11,069 bases of DNA from Candidatus Competibacteraceae bacterium (GTDB lineage: Bacteria > Pseudomonadota > Gammaproteobacteria > Competibacterales > Competibacteraceae). The first letter of the stretch is position 1, and the number at the start of each line of letters is the position of its first letter. The position numbers and the translations under genes were made by a program. Below, piece by piece: positions 1 through 6,407 of the stretch. The notes beneath the pieces are model-generated. The model worked only from the letters and a program-made list of their open reading frames with translations, had not been told where the DNA came from and did not search any database. Where the stretch lies: assembly GCA_012032855.1 (NCBI GenBank), contig JAAUQA010000062.1, positions 1 through 11,069 of the forward strand, read 5' to 3'.

Positions 1-810
1 GTCATAGGTATACCGCCCATCGACCACATAACGACTGTTGGGCTGTGGATCGTTAAGCGTTGGATTCCAGGCTCCCGTCCCACCGCCACTTTGGTAGGTT
101 GTCTCCGGTATAGCAGCGTCCGGATTGGCTCGGCGGGTCGCAGTGATGGCTGCATTCGCTTGCTCATCGGTGAGCTGGCCGGCGCTTCGTAACGAGGTAA
201 TTTCTTCCGGCGCAAGTCGTCCTGAAGCCAACACTTCGTCTAACCGGCCGCCGGTTCTGGCGGCGTCGATCAGGCCATCCAGACCCTCATCAGCTGCGCG
301 TGCCACATCTATCACCTCGTCCATATTGCGACCGGCTCGCACCATATCGACCAGCGAATCCGAATGACGGGCAACCCCTCCGGCAATATCGGTAGCACCG
401 CGCGCTGCTCTGGCCCAGCCACCGAAGTTCGGCGCAAAGCCGCCGGTCACCACGTTCACCCCCAGGCTGACCACCGATAGTCCACGATCAAGCAATGTAG
501 AGTCAGGCGCAAACAGCGTGTAGACATCCATTGCCTCTCCGACCACGGGGACAAACCCCGCGCCGACTTGAACGGCTGTAGTCAAGTTGTTGTTGCCTGG
601 CGGAGGCTCTTCATCTTCAGCGCATGATCCGGCTGACGCTGTAGAACCACCGGTTTCCGGTTCGTCGCCATTAAGCGCCTCATCAAATCGGCAAGCGTCT
701 TGAGCAACAGTGGGATCGTTGGCGCATGGGGTGGATTCACTGGCGGATGCCGTGTCAGTACCGGCATTACAGCTTGCTGATGCGGTGCTATCCCCAACGG
801 ATTCAGTCAT
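1..810 (-). CDS. Toxin/effector-like protein, N-terminal 270 residues (3' end beyond window)
   Basis: An uninterrupted minus-strand frame runs from ATG at 810 to the window edge, so the C-terminus is missing. The start is supported by AGGAG at 817-821, six bases upstream, and by an in-frame stop further upstream at 853-855. Residues 1-75 are rich in Ser, Thr, Ala, Asp and Glu, with four cysteines (14, 29, 40, 63) and no Sec signal peptide. Residues 80-140 are hydrophobic and glycine-rich (FVPVVGEAMD, then LSVVSLGVNVVTGG), resembling the pre-toxin segment that precedes C-terminal toxin domains in polymorphic toxins. Residues 145-232 are helical and charged, with repeated DEV/DEG/DGL-type motifs. 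The last visible residues (PNSRYVVDGRYTYD) resemble the start of DNA/RNA non-specific endonuclease domains of polymorphic toxins (Endonuclea_NS_2-like), where a TD-LGR motif normally follows. Inference: a nuclease toxin, possibly a T3SS substrate. The catalytic residues lie outside the window, so the nuclease assignment is tentative. Confidence 0.72.
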   Translation of the reverse strand, partial: MTESVGDSTASASCNAGTDTASASESTPCANDPTVAQDACRFDEALNGDEPETGGSTASAGSCAEDEEPPPGNNNLTTAVQVGAGFVPVVGEAMDVYTLFAPDSTLLDRGLSVVSLGVNVVTGGFAPNFGGWARAARGATDIAGGVARHSDSLVDMVRAGRNMDEVIDVARAADEGLDGLIDAARTGGRLDEVLASGRLAPEEITSLRSAGQLTDEQANAAITATRRANPDAAIPETTYQSGGGTGAWNPTLNDPQPNSRYVVDGRYTYD

Positions 811-1171
811 GATCGGCTCCTGCGGGCGAGGACTGGCTCTGTCGCGGTCACTCTACCCAGCAGCAGGCAGGACCGACAATAGGACATTCGGGGGATAACT
901 TAGGTTATAGGCGCTTAGCTACCCATCGTAGGAGTTATCCCCTCAATTGTCCTACAACGCCACTGACTTTGGTGGTACGCCATTCAGCTTAGGTCGACGG
1001 CTGTATTTACCGTGTTCCGATTTTCTAATCCAATACCCTAACGATGCGCCCCAGGGTCCAACGCTTTGGCCTGGGTCCGATGCTATTCCTGGTTTGCTCA
1101 GCGCTGACCTGCGGCCATCTATGTCAGTCGTTGCTTAGCCAGTTGTTTAGCCGCATACAGGAGCCCGCCCA
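811..1171. other. Divergent intergenic region between the two effector-like genes
   Basis: This 361-bp spacer must hold the promoters of both divergent genes. It contains the RBS of the left gene (AGGAG, 817-821), a long inverted repeat (880-954), a short tandem pair GTTGCTTAGCC/GTTGTTTAGCC at 1130-1140 and 1142-1152, and the RBS of the right gene (AGGAG, 1159-1163). I see no convincing sigma-70 -35/-10 pair and no PIP-box or hrp-box match. A TTG-initiated frame at 947-1138 lacks a well-spaced SD and is not called. Confidence 0.6.
880..954. repeat. Long near-perfect inverted repeat, 21/22-nt arms, 32-nt loop
   Basis: The left arm (880-900) begins TAGGACA and ends GGGGATAACT. The right arm (933-954) is its reverse complement except for a few bases and a one-base indel near the middle. 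The 901-932 loop adjoins a second small dyad, ATAAC-TTAG-GTTAT (895-908). It lies between two divergent genes, so each arm faces one gene in the same relative orientation. It could be a paired operator, an RNA hairpin or cruciform, or the ends of a tiny non-coding mobile element. The sequence alone does not decide. Confidence 0.7.
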
Positions 1172-4100
1172 ATGTATACCGATACGGCCGAATCCGTCTC
1201 ATCTCCTCCTAACATCCCGCCAGCTGATTCAGGACCTTCCGACGCCGGAGTCGATAGCAGTCTTCCGCCGCCTGAAGAGGATGTCGAACGGTTTACCAAT
1301 CCAGACAATTCATCCTCCGCCAGCGGCTTCACTGAGGGCACCGAGCAGGACGTTCAGAACGCCACCAACCGCGTCGTACAGCAGCAATTAAACGACCAAC
1401 CCGGTCCGGTTTCCGATCCGCAAGCGGATACTGCAGGAACGGTCGGGGAAAATCTGATCGACTCGACCCGTGAACGGGTTGCCGGGGCCATTGATACCTT
1501 CAACGATGTATTGGACCCCGACCAAGCCATCGCTGATCTCAACAGCGACGGCGACCGTGCGGTGCTGGGGTTGACCCTGGAAACCAAGACGACCGTGCCC
1601 TTGCCGCATGTCCCGCCCGGTACCGGCTTGAAGACTCAGAACGGTTATCAGGTCGTCGTTGAGCAGGTCGGCGATTCGCAGACCCCGGGCGTCGTCGATG
1701 ATGCCAATGTGCAATACGAGGTGACCTTCGGTAAAAACCTTCTGGGCGGAGTCTTTAATAAACAGGAGTTAGTGCCGGGTAGCGTTGACGGCACGCTGGA
1801 AGCTAACCTGTATACCGCCGACGAAGTTACCATGAGCTTTGAAACCCGCGAAGAAGCAGCTGAGGCGGTGCGTATTCTGCAGCAAGTGGCTTTGGAGGAC
1901 TCCATTCGTACGGCGGGCAGCGTCGCCAATCCGACCACATCGCCCGGCGATGTCGCTGCCAATCCGTTAGTCGAAGACCCTAACGCCAGTGGCGCCAATG
2001 GGCCTTTACCGGACGGTAGCGGACCTTTGGGCTTGCCCGGCCCAGCGGACATAATTGCCGATCAAGTGGCCCCCTCCGAAGCGGATCGTGCGTTTTTACA
2101 AGATCATATCACCAGCTACACAACCCGGGTCGGAGCTCACGAGCGGGCATCGGTCGGGGCATCCTTCCAACGCCTCGGCATCGAACCGCGTTTTGACCTC
2201 CGTCAAGAGATGGTGCGCACGGTTGAGTTGCCTCAGGGCGACGAACCGGGCCGGTTGACCTACACGGTAGCCGGCGAGTTCGATGTCAATTCAAAACAAA
2301 AACTCAAAGCTGCTGAACTGCAGTTGCCTGGCGGTGCCGGCAAGGTCGGCTATACGCCACAAAATATCGCCGATCATGCCAATGTCACAGGTGAAATCAG
2401 CTTGAGTTGGGAACTGACCGGCGATCCCACCACCAGTCCGATAGATGGCCGCCCGGTGCCGGAAGTAGACCTGCTTCGCAATGGCGAATTGGGTAGCCCT
2501 GACCAGATCGCTTTTCAGGGACAAATCGAGGTGGCGCAGCCCCCGTTTATCGATGTGGAACGCACTGATCTGGAACGGACCACCCTCGAAGTCAGCTTGG
2601 ACAACCCTACTGAAAACGCGGCCCCTGTCTTTAACGACCTGCTGAGCGGCGATTGGGAAGGCGCGCTGCGGGAAATGGGGCCGGATTTCCAAGTCAGTGC
2701 TACGCAAGAAACCATTGAGCGGGACGGCTACAAACAGCAGCACGAAGTCGGTTTTTCCGCGGCCCGCAGCACAATCGGGTTTAAAGTGTCCGCCATTGCC
2801 GAGGTGGGTAACGACGATGTGGTTGCACGATCCACCGTAGCCGCCAATGGCAACCAACTGGCTGATCAACTGTACGGTCAGCAGTTAGTGGTAGTGCCGC
2901 GCGACGGCTTGAATGTTCGGTCCGCGCCGGGGGTGCAGAACGATCAGGTCGGCACCCTGTATCATGGCACTTTCCTGCGCAGCAACGGTAACACTCAAAC
3001 CGATGCACAAGGCATGGAGTGGGTGGAAGTGCAGGGCCGCGACGTCAATGGTCAGGACATTCAGGGCTGGGTGGCGTCGCAATACGTGGAACCCCATGCC
3101 GAAGGCGCGATGGGCGATACGGGACGCATAAATCCCGACCTTGATGAGCAGAATTATCAAGCTCATCAGGTCCAGCCCGGCGATAATTTATGGGATATCG
3201 CCGAGCAATACGATGCCGATTTCCAGGACTTGGTGGAATTGAATTCGGATCATCTGATTGATCCCAGTTTGGTGTTCGCCGGCGATAATGTCTACATTCC
3301 AGGTACCGGGCAACCGGTGCAGCCCTCGGCGCCGTCTGAGTCCTCCAGTCCGTCCAACCCGTCCGATCCCTCTAACCCATCGACGCCATCCGACGAGAGT
3401 TCTTCGCCAACAGCGCCTAGCGACGCTTCACCAACGGATACAACACCGACGGACCCGTCGTCCGATTCGAATTCCCCGCCAGTCACACCGACTGATCCAT
3501 CATCCGATTCGAGCAGTCCCAGCACCGCTTCCGGTAGCGATTCCACTCCTCCCTCCGTGCCTTCGGAGCCGCCACCGCAAGGTTCCGCCGATGATACGGA
3601 AGTGGCACCAGCTCCTACCGATCCGACACGACCGTCAACAGATGAGATTCTGCGCGATTATCAAGTGATTAATGATCCTGGAGGAGATCCCATTATATGG
3701 GAACCTTCCGGTTTTACGGGCTTTGTTGCCGACTTGGCTGGCAAAGGGGACTTGACGATAAAATGCACCCCCACTGAAGCCGCAATGCTGGATGACTTGG
3801 GGCCTTTCGAACTACGCGACATGAGTGTGGCTGCCGAAAAAGCCTATAGCGAGTCTGAGGAGCGTTTTGCCATACCTGCCGATATAGCAGCTGAGCGCAG
3901 GAGTGAATTCCCGCCGGGCGAAGCAGGCGATGAGGCTTATGCACTGTGGGTCAACAATGATGGACAACGCGATGCGTTCCGTCACGCCTATTGGAACGCG
4001 ATAATGACCGACCGCATGGGTGTTGAGTTCACGGAAGCATTTACCACCGCACACGAAGGCGCACCCGGCAACCCGGCGGATCGCGAAGCCATGGATCTCT

Positions 4101-4327
4101 ATAACAACGAGCTGGGACGGCGTATCGCCGAGGAGAACCCAAATGCTTCGGATGAAGAACTAGCGCAACTGGTGTTTGATGCAATCCAGAATGGCGAAGC
4201 GATTGTAATTGACGCCAACGGAGACCTTGCATGGAGCGATCAAGTCCCGGTTTGGAGCCACGGTCAAGCTGACGATGCCCCTGATCCGGGTGGAAATCCG
4301 CCGCCTACCGTCGACACATCAAGTTGA
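1172..4327 (+). CDS. Large SH3b-LysM protein with C-terminal polymorphic-toxin-like domain, 1051 aa
   Basis: The start at ATG 1172 is supported by AGGAG at 1159-1163, eight bases upstream. Residues 1-110 are acidic, Ser/Pro-rich and probably disordered, with no signal peptide. Residues 110-555 are beta-rich and unrecognised, in two blocks (about 130-245 and 310-555). Residues 568-641 form a bacterial SH3 domain (LNVRSAPG at 580-587, GWVASQYV at 632-639). Residues 662-710 form a LysM domain (HQVQPGDNLWDIAE, then AGDNVYIPG). A Pro/Ser/Thr/Asp linker covers about 712-821. The C-terminal domain (822-1051) has DAFRHAYWNA (His938), AHEG (His961, Glu962) and MDLYNNELGR (Asp975, Asn978, Asn979). These motifs resemble a domain of unknown function (DUF6973-like, from memory) found at the C-terminus of polymorphic toxins; the His/Glu/Asp/Asn set suggests a hydrolase. 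SH3b plus LysM implies peptidoglycan binding. Inference: a secreted, possibly T3SS-delivered toxin or cell-wall-associated effector. It is divergent from another toxin-like gene and followed by a possible immunity gene. Confidence 0.85.
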   Translation: MYTDTAESVSSPPNIPPADSGPSDAGVDSSLPPPEEDVERFTNPDNSSSASGFTEGTEQDVQNATNRVVQQQLNDQPGPVSDPQADTAGTVGENLIDSTRERVAGAIDTFNDVLDPDQAIADLNSDGDRAVLGLTLETKTTVPLPHVPPGTGLKTQNGYQVVVEQVGDSQTPGVVDDANVQYEVTFGKNLLGGVFNKQELVPGSVDGTLEANLYTADEVTMSFETREEAAEAVRILQQVALEDSIRTAGSVANPTTSPGDVAANPLVEDPNASGANGPLPDGSGPLGLPGPADIIADQVAPSEADRAFLQDHITSYTTRVGAHERASVGASFQRLGIEPRFDLRQEMVRTVELPQGDEPGRLTYTVAGEFDVNSKQKLKAAELQLPGGAGKVGYTPQNIADHANVTGEISLSWELTGDPTTSPIDGRPVPEVDLLRNGELGSPDQIAFQGQIEVAQPPFIDVERTDLERTTLEVSLDNPTENAAPVFNDLLSGDWEGALREMGPDFQVSATQETIERDGYKQQHEVGFSAARSTIGFKVSAIAEVGNDDVVARSTVAANGNQLADQLYGQQLVVVPRDGLNVRSAPGVQNDQVGTLYHGTFLRSNGNTQTDAQGMEWVEVQGRDVNGQDIQGWVASQYVEPHAEGAMGDTGRINPDLDEQNYQAHQVQPGDNLWDIAEQYDADFQDLVELNSDHLIDPSLVFAGDNVYIPGTGQPVQPSAPSESSSPSNPSDPSNPSTPSDESSSPTAPSDASPTDTTPTDPSSDSNSPPVTPTDPSSDSSSPSTASGSDSTPPSVPSEPPPQGSADDTEVAPAPTDPTRPSTDEILRDYQVINDPGGDPIIWEPSGFTGFVADLAGKGDLTIKCTPTEAAMLDDLGPFELRDMSVAAEKAYSESEERFAIPADIAAERRSEFPPGEAGDEAYALWVNNDGQRDAFRHAYWNAIMTDRMGVEFTEAFTTAHEGAPGNPADREAMDLYNNELGRRIAEENPNASDEELAQLVFDAIQNGEAIVIDANGDLAWSDQVPVWSHGQADDAPDPGGNPPPTVDTSS
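3443..3526 (+). repeat. Two tandem 42-bp repeats in the linker of the LysM protein
   Basis: Two consecutive 14-codon units (3443-3484 and 3485-3526) each encode TPTDPSSDS followed by a Ser/Pro/Thr tail. They lie in the low-complexity linker between the LysM domain and the C-terminal domain. Nucleotide identity is partial, and the repeat is clearest at protein level. It is probably a flexible spacer whose length can vary between strains. Confidence 0.6.
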
Positions 4328-4437
4328 TCAGATTTGGCGCTTCTAACTTAGGCGTGGAACTGGCTCAGCGCATCCTACTACCCTTCGCGAGTAGAGGCTG
4401 GGTTTACTGGTTACCGAACAGAGGTGATTGGATTGTG

Positions 4438-4887
4438 ATGAGACGAAAGGTACTGTGGATATTAAGTGTTGTTTCGGTGTTGGCTGCGGTAGCGGTGTTG
4501 GTCGGCGCCTATTTGTTTATGGATATTTTTGCGAGTGAAAGCACCATGAAATTCGATAAAACAGTGTGGATGTCAGCCTGGCAGACGCCTGGAGTTGCCT
4601 CAAACAAGTCTGATGAACGAAATCAATATCCGCGCAAAGCGATGCTCAATGATTTGTTGGAAGGCCCGTTGCTCAAGCCGGGCACAAGCAAATCCACAGT
4701 GATTGAGTTGTTGGGTCAGGGCAAAGAATCTCACGATGGTAAAGTGTTAAGTTACCTGATCGGACCGAGTGACTTGAGTATCGACTTCGAGCACTTGGTG
4801 ATTGAATTCGATTCCGACCAAAGACTAACCAAGCATTATCAGTGGGCATACGATTCACCGCCGCCTTATCCTTACGACGACGGTTAA
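4438..4887 (+). CDS. Membrane-anchored BamE/SmpA-like small protein, candidate immunity or accessory protein, 149 aa
   Basis: The start is placed at ATG 4438 (GTG 4435 is equally possible) because GAGGTGA at 4421-4427 is a fitting ribosome site. A TTG at 4324 would overlap the upstream stop as TTGA and add 38 residues, but has no SD. Residues 5-28 form one transmembrane helix after a basic MRRK start, with no lipobox Cys. Residues 38-75 (FDKTVW, then RKAMLNDLL) and 79-135 (LKPGTSKSTVIELLG, LSYLIG, LVIEFDSDQRL) follow the pattern of SmpA/OmlA/BamE-fold proteins: helix, glycine turn, then beta strands. The C-terminus is Pro/Tyr/Asp-rich. It lies 110 bp after the toxin-like gene on the same strand. 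In polymorphic toxin loci that slot usually holds the immunity gene, so this is a candidate, but it could also be an unrelated envelope protein. Confidence 0.75.
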   Translation: MRRKVLWILSVVSVLAAVAVLVGAYLFMDIFASESTMKFDKTVWMSAWQTPGVASNKSDERNQYPRKAMLNDLLEGPLLKPGTSKSTVIELLGQGKESHDGKVLSYLIGPSDLSIDFEHLVIEFDSDQRLTKHYQWAYDSPPPYPYDDG

Positions 4888-4894
4888 TCTCCGG

Positions 4895-4953
4895 CCCCCG
4901 CAACTACCCAGTGAGTGCAGCTGCGAGGCTGTGCTTATTATCAGTTGCGGGGG
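4895..4953. terminator. 11-bp inverted repeat between convergent genes, possible bidirectional terminator
   Basis: The arms CCCCCGCAACT (4895-4905) and AGTTGCGGGGG (4943-4953) are perfectly complementary around a 37-base loop. The repeat fills the gap between the BamE-like stop (4887) and the luxR stop (4957). The location suits a shared terminator, but there is no clear T-tract on either side and the loop is long, so the function is uncertain. Confidence 0.4.
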
Positions 4954-4956
4954 GTG

Positions 4957-5655
4957 CTACGCGTGTCGTCTTTGCAACCTTGAATCTTCCGCAAAGCGAT
5001 TTTCAGCGACAAGCGCTGCTTGCGTTCGATTAGTCACCCCAAGCTCCCGGAAAATGGCCATGCAATGAATCTTCACGGTGCCCTCGGCCATGTTGAGAGA
5101 GCGGGCAATTTCCTTGTTGGATTTGCCCTTTCTGATCAGTTGCAATACGTCCTCTTGGCGCGGCGTCAATCGGTAATGGCTGTCGGCAACCTCAACAGGT
5201 ACGGTGTAATCACTGATTTGCACGACATTAGTGCTGCATCGTGCGGATTCCACGGTGTCGTCAAGCACTCTGAATTTGGTCGGCACATAAATGGCACCAG
5301 CAAGCGTGGCGCGCAACGCATACACCAGCCCTTCCCAAGTGAAAGAGGTGGATACGTAGCCGTGCGCCCCGTTTGAAATGGCGTGTTGAATGTCCTTGGG
5401 ATCTTCTGAGTTGGCCAGTACCAGAATAGGTAGATTTGGCCGCCCGTGGGTGATGCTGACTAGTGGGCGCCACCCCTGCGTGGTCAAATCCACAATCAGT
5501 ATCGCCACCGCCAGATCGGTATTGCAATCCAGCAGCCGCAGCGCTTGATCTAAATCCACAGCCTCCAAAATGGCTGGGTGCTCCTCTAACTGGTCGATTA
5601 GGTGATGCAAGCTGTCCCTAAGCAAGGTCTGCTCCCCAACAATCATCAGCTTCAT
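4957..5655 (-). CDS. NarL/FixJ-family response regulator with LuxR-type HTH and atypical receiver, 232 aa
   Basis: ATG at 5655 is preceded on the minus strand by AGGAGG (5663-5668) seven bases away. Residues 1-120 form a receiver domain, retaining Asp56 in ILIVDLTT as the likely phospho-acceptor position. The N-terminal acidic pair is reduced to Gly7-Glu8 (in VGEQ), the switch Thr/Ser position is Ala81 (VLANSED), and the usual Lys after GYV is replaced (GYVSTS, Thr103). A linker covers about 121-160. Residues 163-217 are a classic LuxR/GerE HTH (LTPRQEDVLQLI, GKSNKEIA, GTVKIHCMAIFRELGV). The gene is transcribed away from the T3SS operon across a shared regulatory spacer, so it is a strong candidate T3SS regulator. 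No histidine kinase is in the window. The altered receiver suggests weak or phosphorylation-independent control (inference). Confidence 0.92.
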   Translation of the reverse strand: MKLMIVGEQTLLRDSLHHLIDQLEEHPAILEAVDLDQALRLLDCNTDLAVAILIVDLTTQGWRPLVSITHGRPNLPILVLANSEDPKDIQHAISNGAHGYVSTSFTWEGLVYALRATLAGAIYVPTKFRVLDDTVESARCSTNVVQISDYTVPVEVADSHYRLTPRQEDVLQLIRKGKSNKEIARSLNMAEGTVKIHCMAIFRELGVTNRTQAALVAENRFAEDSRLQRRHA

Positions 5656-5670
5656 ACGGATTCCTCCTGT

Positions 5671-5750
5671 TATCGATGCTGGTAAGCAGTGGTCACCACG
5701 ACACAGCGTAGTAACCCACTGATGGGTGTCGCATCGATAGACGGCTATCG
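5671..5750 (-). promoter_or_regulatory. Dyad-rich 5' leader of the luxR-type gene, candidate structured RNA
   Basis: In the luxR mRNA direction, CGATAG-CCGT-CTATCG (5750-5735) can form a hairpin. Its 3' side overlaps TATCGATGC (5739-5731), which can instead pair perfectly with GCATCGATA (5679-5671), lying three bases before the AGGAGG ribosome site. Between the long-range arms sit ACCCA-TCAG-TGGGT (5727-5714) and GTGGT-G-ACCAC (5699-5689). The two pairings are mutually exclusive, as in attenuators or translational switches. DNA operator sites are the alternative reading. No known riboswitch class was recognised. Confidence 0.4.
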
Positions 5751-5814
5751 GCTCTCGAACTTGTTACTCCGTTACCCCAAGCCCAGGGGGCTTGTCACCA
5801 GTAAGCCAAAAGTG

Positions 5815-5830
5815 CATAGCAGATGCTATG
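5815..5830. promoter_or_regulatory. Perfect 7-2-7 palindrome, candidate NarL-type operator
   Basis: CATAGCA-GA-TGCTATG has perfectly complementary 7-base arms separated by two bases. This is the geometry described for NarL/NarP heptamer pairs. It lies 160 bases upstream of the luxR-type start, in the spacer shared with the T3SS operon. The heptamer differs from the NarL consensus, so binding by the adjacent regulator is an inference from geometry and position. Confidence 0.45.
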
Positions 5831-6014
5831 GTCTGGTTTTTCAATTGCGATTCACTTTGGTCCCTTAGCAAGGAGGTTCCTGGAAGCAGGTTAGTTAATA
5901 ATCTCTTTCATATTTGCGTATCCCACAATAAAAATGCGGAATGGTGAGCGATTTAAATAATCTTTTTGAACAAATTCAGGAAAAGGATAACCAAGCGTAA
6001 CTGATCAGTATGGG

Positions 6015-6035
6015 CCTGTCTCTTTATGGCGACAA
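6015..6035 (+). repeat. Direct repeat copy 1, TGTCTC-N6-GCGACA-like dyad
   Basis: The 21-base unit begins CCTGTCTCTT and ends GCGACAA. It matches copy 2 at 19 of 21 positions. Within it, TGTCTC and GGCGACA form an imperfect palindrome with a 6-base centre, the shape of a dimeric regulator site. It lies upstream of the T3SS operon. Confidence 0.6.
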
Positions 6036-6119
6036 CAGGTCGGTATTTCATTTCATTTTGGAATAAAAACAAGCTGCATTTTTTCGAATAAAACAATGGT
6101 ATCCAGCGATATAACATAA

Positions 6120-6140
6120 CCTGTCTCTTAATAGCGACAA
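6120..6140 (+). repeat. Direct repeat copy 2, TGTCTC-N6-GCGACA-like dyad
   Basis: This is the second copy of the 21-base unit, starting exactly 105 bases after copy 1, close to ten helical turns, so both would face the same side of the DNA. TGTCTC-TTAATA-GCGACA is palindromic at five of six arm positions. Conservation of the ends with variation in the centre (TATG/AATA) fits a protein-binding site. The regulator is unknown. Confidence 0.6.
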
Positions 6141-6360
6141 TTCATTAGTGTTTTGTGTCTATCGCCCATAATTTGTATTAAATTACTGAAAATAATAGAT
6201 AAAAATAACCATGCAGCATCTCGTGAAATCATGTTTGATAGGCCCTGGCCAGCAATAACCCAACAAAAGTATCCCGAAATATAATGACAGTTTTGTGAGA
6301 AAAAAGTTAAACAAAATATTTTATTACTTTAGATATATAACCACAGCGCTATTTTCCTTA

Positions 6361-6389
6361 TCGGTATTGGTATTTATTATTGATACCGA
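6361..6389 (+). promoter_or_regulatory. Dyad/hairpin just upstream of the T3SS leader ORF
   Basis: TCGGTAT (6361-6367) and ATACCGA (6383-6389) are perfect inverted repeats around 15 AT-rich bases. A second GGTAT at 6369-6373 could pair with the same ATACC, giving an alternative, shorter hairpin. The dyad ends six bases before the GAGGG ribosome site of the leader ORF, so it may be an operator or an mRNA structure controlling translation. Confidence 0.4.
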
Positions 6390-6407
6390 CTAAAAGAGGG
6401 AATTTAA

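Larger units (their letters stand above)
5656..6407. other. Regulatory spacer between luxR-type gene and T3SS operon
   Basis: No full-length gene is visible in these 752 bases. The luxR-proximal third is dense in dyads (5671-5752, 5778-5794, 5815-5830). From about 5880 the composition becomes markedly AT-rich, unlike the flanking genes. That part holds a 21-bp direct repeat pair (6015-6035, 6120-6140), a 19-codon ATG frame at 5941-6000 without an SD, and a dyad at 6361-6389. Promoters for both transcription units must lie here, but I cannot place a confident -35/-10 pair. CAAGCCC-AGG-GGGCTTG at 5778-5794 is a tight hairpin of unknown role. Confidence 0.6.

Noticed and set aside
840..845. TGTCGC near the left gene, resembling the half-site of the 6015/6120 repeats
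   Set aside because: Only a single 6-base half-site; the matching second half is absent.
947..1138. TTG-started 63-codon frame in the divergent spacer
   Set aside because: No well-spaced SD, it begins inside the right arm of the inverted repeat, and has no recognisable motif; probably chance.
4324..4437. TTGA overlap start that would extend the BamE-like protein by 38 residues
   Set aside because: No SD at 4324, whereas GAGGTGA at 4421 fits the GTG/ATG at 4435/4438 and gives a normal membrane-anchor N-terminus.
5020..5376. 118-codon plus-strand frame over the luxR-type gene
   Set aside because: Antisense shadow of a clearly recognisable response-regulator gene.
5869..5875. AAGGAGG-like sequence in the luxR-T3SS spacer
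   Set aside because: No start codon at a usable distance and the frame closes within a few codons.
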